From: Candidatus Didemnitutus sp.
GTDB lineage: Bacteria > Verrucomicrobiota > Verrucomicrobiia > Opitutales > Opitutaceae
DNA: 6,709 nucleotides
Assembly: GCA_030682505.1 (NCBI GenBank)
Contig: JAUXOH010000337.1
Location: 1 to 6,709, forward strand
Direction: 5' to 3'
Shown: positions 5,930 through 6,709 of the stretch, piece by piece
Position numbering within the stretch: position 1 is the stretch's first letter
Layout of the letters: the number at the start of each line of letters is the position of its first letter
Position numbers and translations under genes: made by a program
Notes under the pieces: model-generated
Databases searched by the model: none
What the model saw: only the letters and a program-made list of their open reading frames with translations
Told to the model about the DNA's origin: nothing

Positions 5930-6709
5930 CTGCGCGGGTGCCGCTGGCCCGGGACCAAATCGGCCACCGCCTCCGCCGCCGTGGTCATCGGCAATTTGAA
6001 ATAAAAGACGGTGCCCTGCTGCTCGGGGCTTTCCACCCGCACCTCGCCGCCGTGGGCAAAAACCAGGTTCTTGACGATCGCCAAGCCCAAGCCGGTGCCG
6101 CCCTGCTGCCGCGCCCGGGATTTCTCCACGCGGAAAAACCGTTCGAAAACCCGCGCCCGCACTTCGGGCAGAATGCCGGGGCCGTCATCCCGCACCGCCA
6201 CTTCCACCCAGCCATCACCCGCCGCTTGGGCGGAAATCTCCACCCGGCCGCGTTCCCGGCCATGTTTGATGGCGTTGTCGATGAGGTTGGAAAAAATCTG
6301 CCGCAATCGCAGCGCGTCGGCGCGCACCCAAATGTCTTCGTCCACAGAATTGACCAGCTTCACCTGCCGCTCCTCCGCCGCCGGCCCCAGATCATCGGCC
6401 ACTTCCTGCGCCGTGGCTCCCAGCAGCAGCGGCTGCACATTCAATTCGATGCGCCCCGAGTCGATGGCCGAGAGCAACAGGAGATCCTCAATCAACAGTC
6501 CCAGGCGGGCCGCGTGCCGATCGGCGATGCCGAGAAACCGGTCCCGCGCCTCCGGATCGTCCTTGGCGCCGTCGATCAACGTTTCCACCGCGCTCGCGAT
6601 CAGCGAGAGCGGTGTGCGCAACTCATGGCTGACATTCGCCACGAAATCATGGCGCATGGATTCCAAGCGGCGGAGCTCGGTCACATCATGAAACACGAAC
6701 AGCGATCCC
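5920..6709 (-). CDS. phoR: PhoR-like sensor histidine kinase, C-terminal part (5' end outside window)
   Basis: This is the transmitter part of a two-component sensor kinase; it autophosphorylates on His and passes phosphate to a response regulator. About 262 residues are visible. They begin with the end of a PAS-like domain and its exit motif (VFHDVTELRRLE). The HisKA helix follows, with FVANVSHELRTPL (His codon 6627-6625). The ATPase domain has the N box (FSNLIDNAIKH), G1 (DDGPGI), F box (FERFFRVEKSRARQQ) and G2 (GGTGLGLAIV). The run from the F box to G2 closely resembles PhoR, the phosphate-limitation sensor. The symbol is therefore a probable assignment; the sensor region and a neighbouring phoB would settle it, and both lie outside. 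The open frame continues to the edge. The GTG codon at 6696 is internal, not a start, because PAS-like sequence precedes it. It ends with a 20-odd-residue tail after the ATPase fold. Confidence 0.9.
   Translation of the reverse strand, partial: GSLFVFHDVTELRRLESMRHDFVANVSHELRTPLSLIASAVETLIDGAKDDPEARDRFLGIADRHAARLGLLIEDLLLLSAIDSGRIELNVQPLLLGATAQEVADDLGPAAEERQVKLVNSVDEDIWVRADALRLRQIFSNLIDNAIKHGRERGRVEISAQAAGDGWVEVAVRDDGPGILPEVRARVFERFFRVEKSRARQQGGTGLGLAIVKNLVFAHGGEVRVESPEQQGTVFYFKLPMTTAAEAVADLVPGQRHPRSGR

Noticed and set aside
2993..6709. Histidine kinase and response regulator as a cognate pair
   Set aside because: They are separated by trpA, the hydrolase and tRNA-His, and the kinase's PhoR-like features point to a PhoB-type partner, not a GGDEF regulator.

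Overview
The window is a GC-rich bacterial chromosomal segment of tightly packed, mostly housekeeping and signalling genes. There is no sign of phage, transposon, CRISPR or plasmid sequence. The gene set suggests a Gram-negative-type bacterium: a classical RpoN, a PhoR-like histidine kinase, a response-regulator diguanylate cyclase, and a Hanks-type Ser/Thr kinase beside the sigma factor. My best guess is the Verrucomicrobiota (Opitutales-like). This rests on the general look of the proteins and on the kinase plus sigma-54 combination, so it is an inference and not a measurement.

Layout: bases 1-2008 are on the + strand. They hold the C-terminal part of a Ser/Thr protein kinase (cut by the left edge) and, 12 bases later, a complete rpoN (sigma-54). 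Everything from 2035 to the right edge is on the - strand. In the direction of transcription (right to left) the order is: a PhoR-like histidine kinase (5' end cut by the right edge), a putative terminator and tRNA promoter, tRNA-His(GTG), an endonuclease/exonuclease/phosphatase (EEP) family hydrolase, trpA, a REC-GGDEF diguanylate cyclase, and miaA. rpoN and miaA converge with only 26 bases between them. No stretch above 150 bases lacks a gene.

How the genes relate: trpA, the diguanylate cyclase and miaA are spaced like an operon (10-50 base gaps). They link tryptophan synthesis, c-di-GMP signalling and tRNA A37 modification by position, with no obvious functional logic. trpB is not next to trpA. 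The kinase-rpoN pair is probably co-transcribed, which raises the possibility that the kinase acts on sigma-54-dependent transcription. The histidine kinase and the response regulator are separated by three genes and are not obviously a cognate pair.

I found no clear previously undescribed system. The points most worth a second look are the kinase-rpoN pairing, the kinase's non-canonical activation segment, the diguanylate cyclase inserted between trpA and miaA, and the miaA start region, where the only good Shine-Dalgarno sequence is misplaced.
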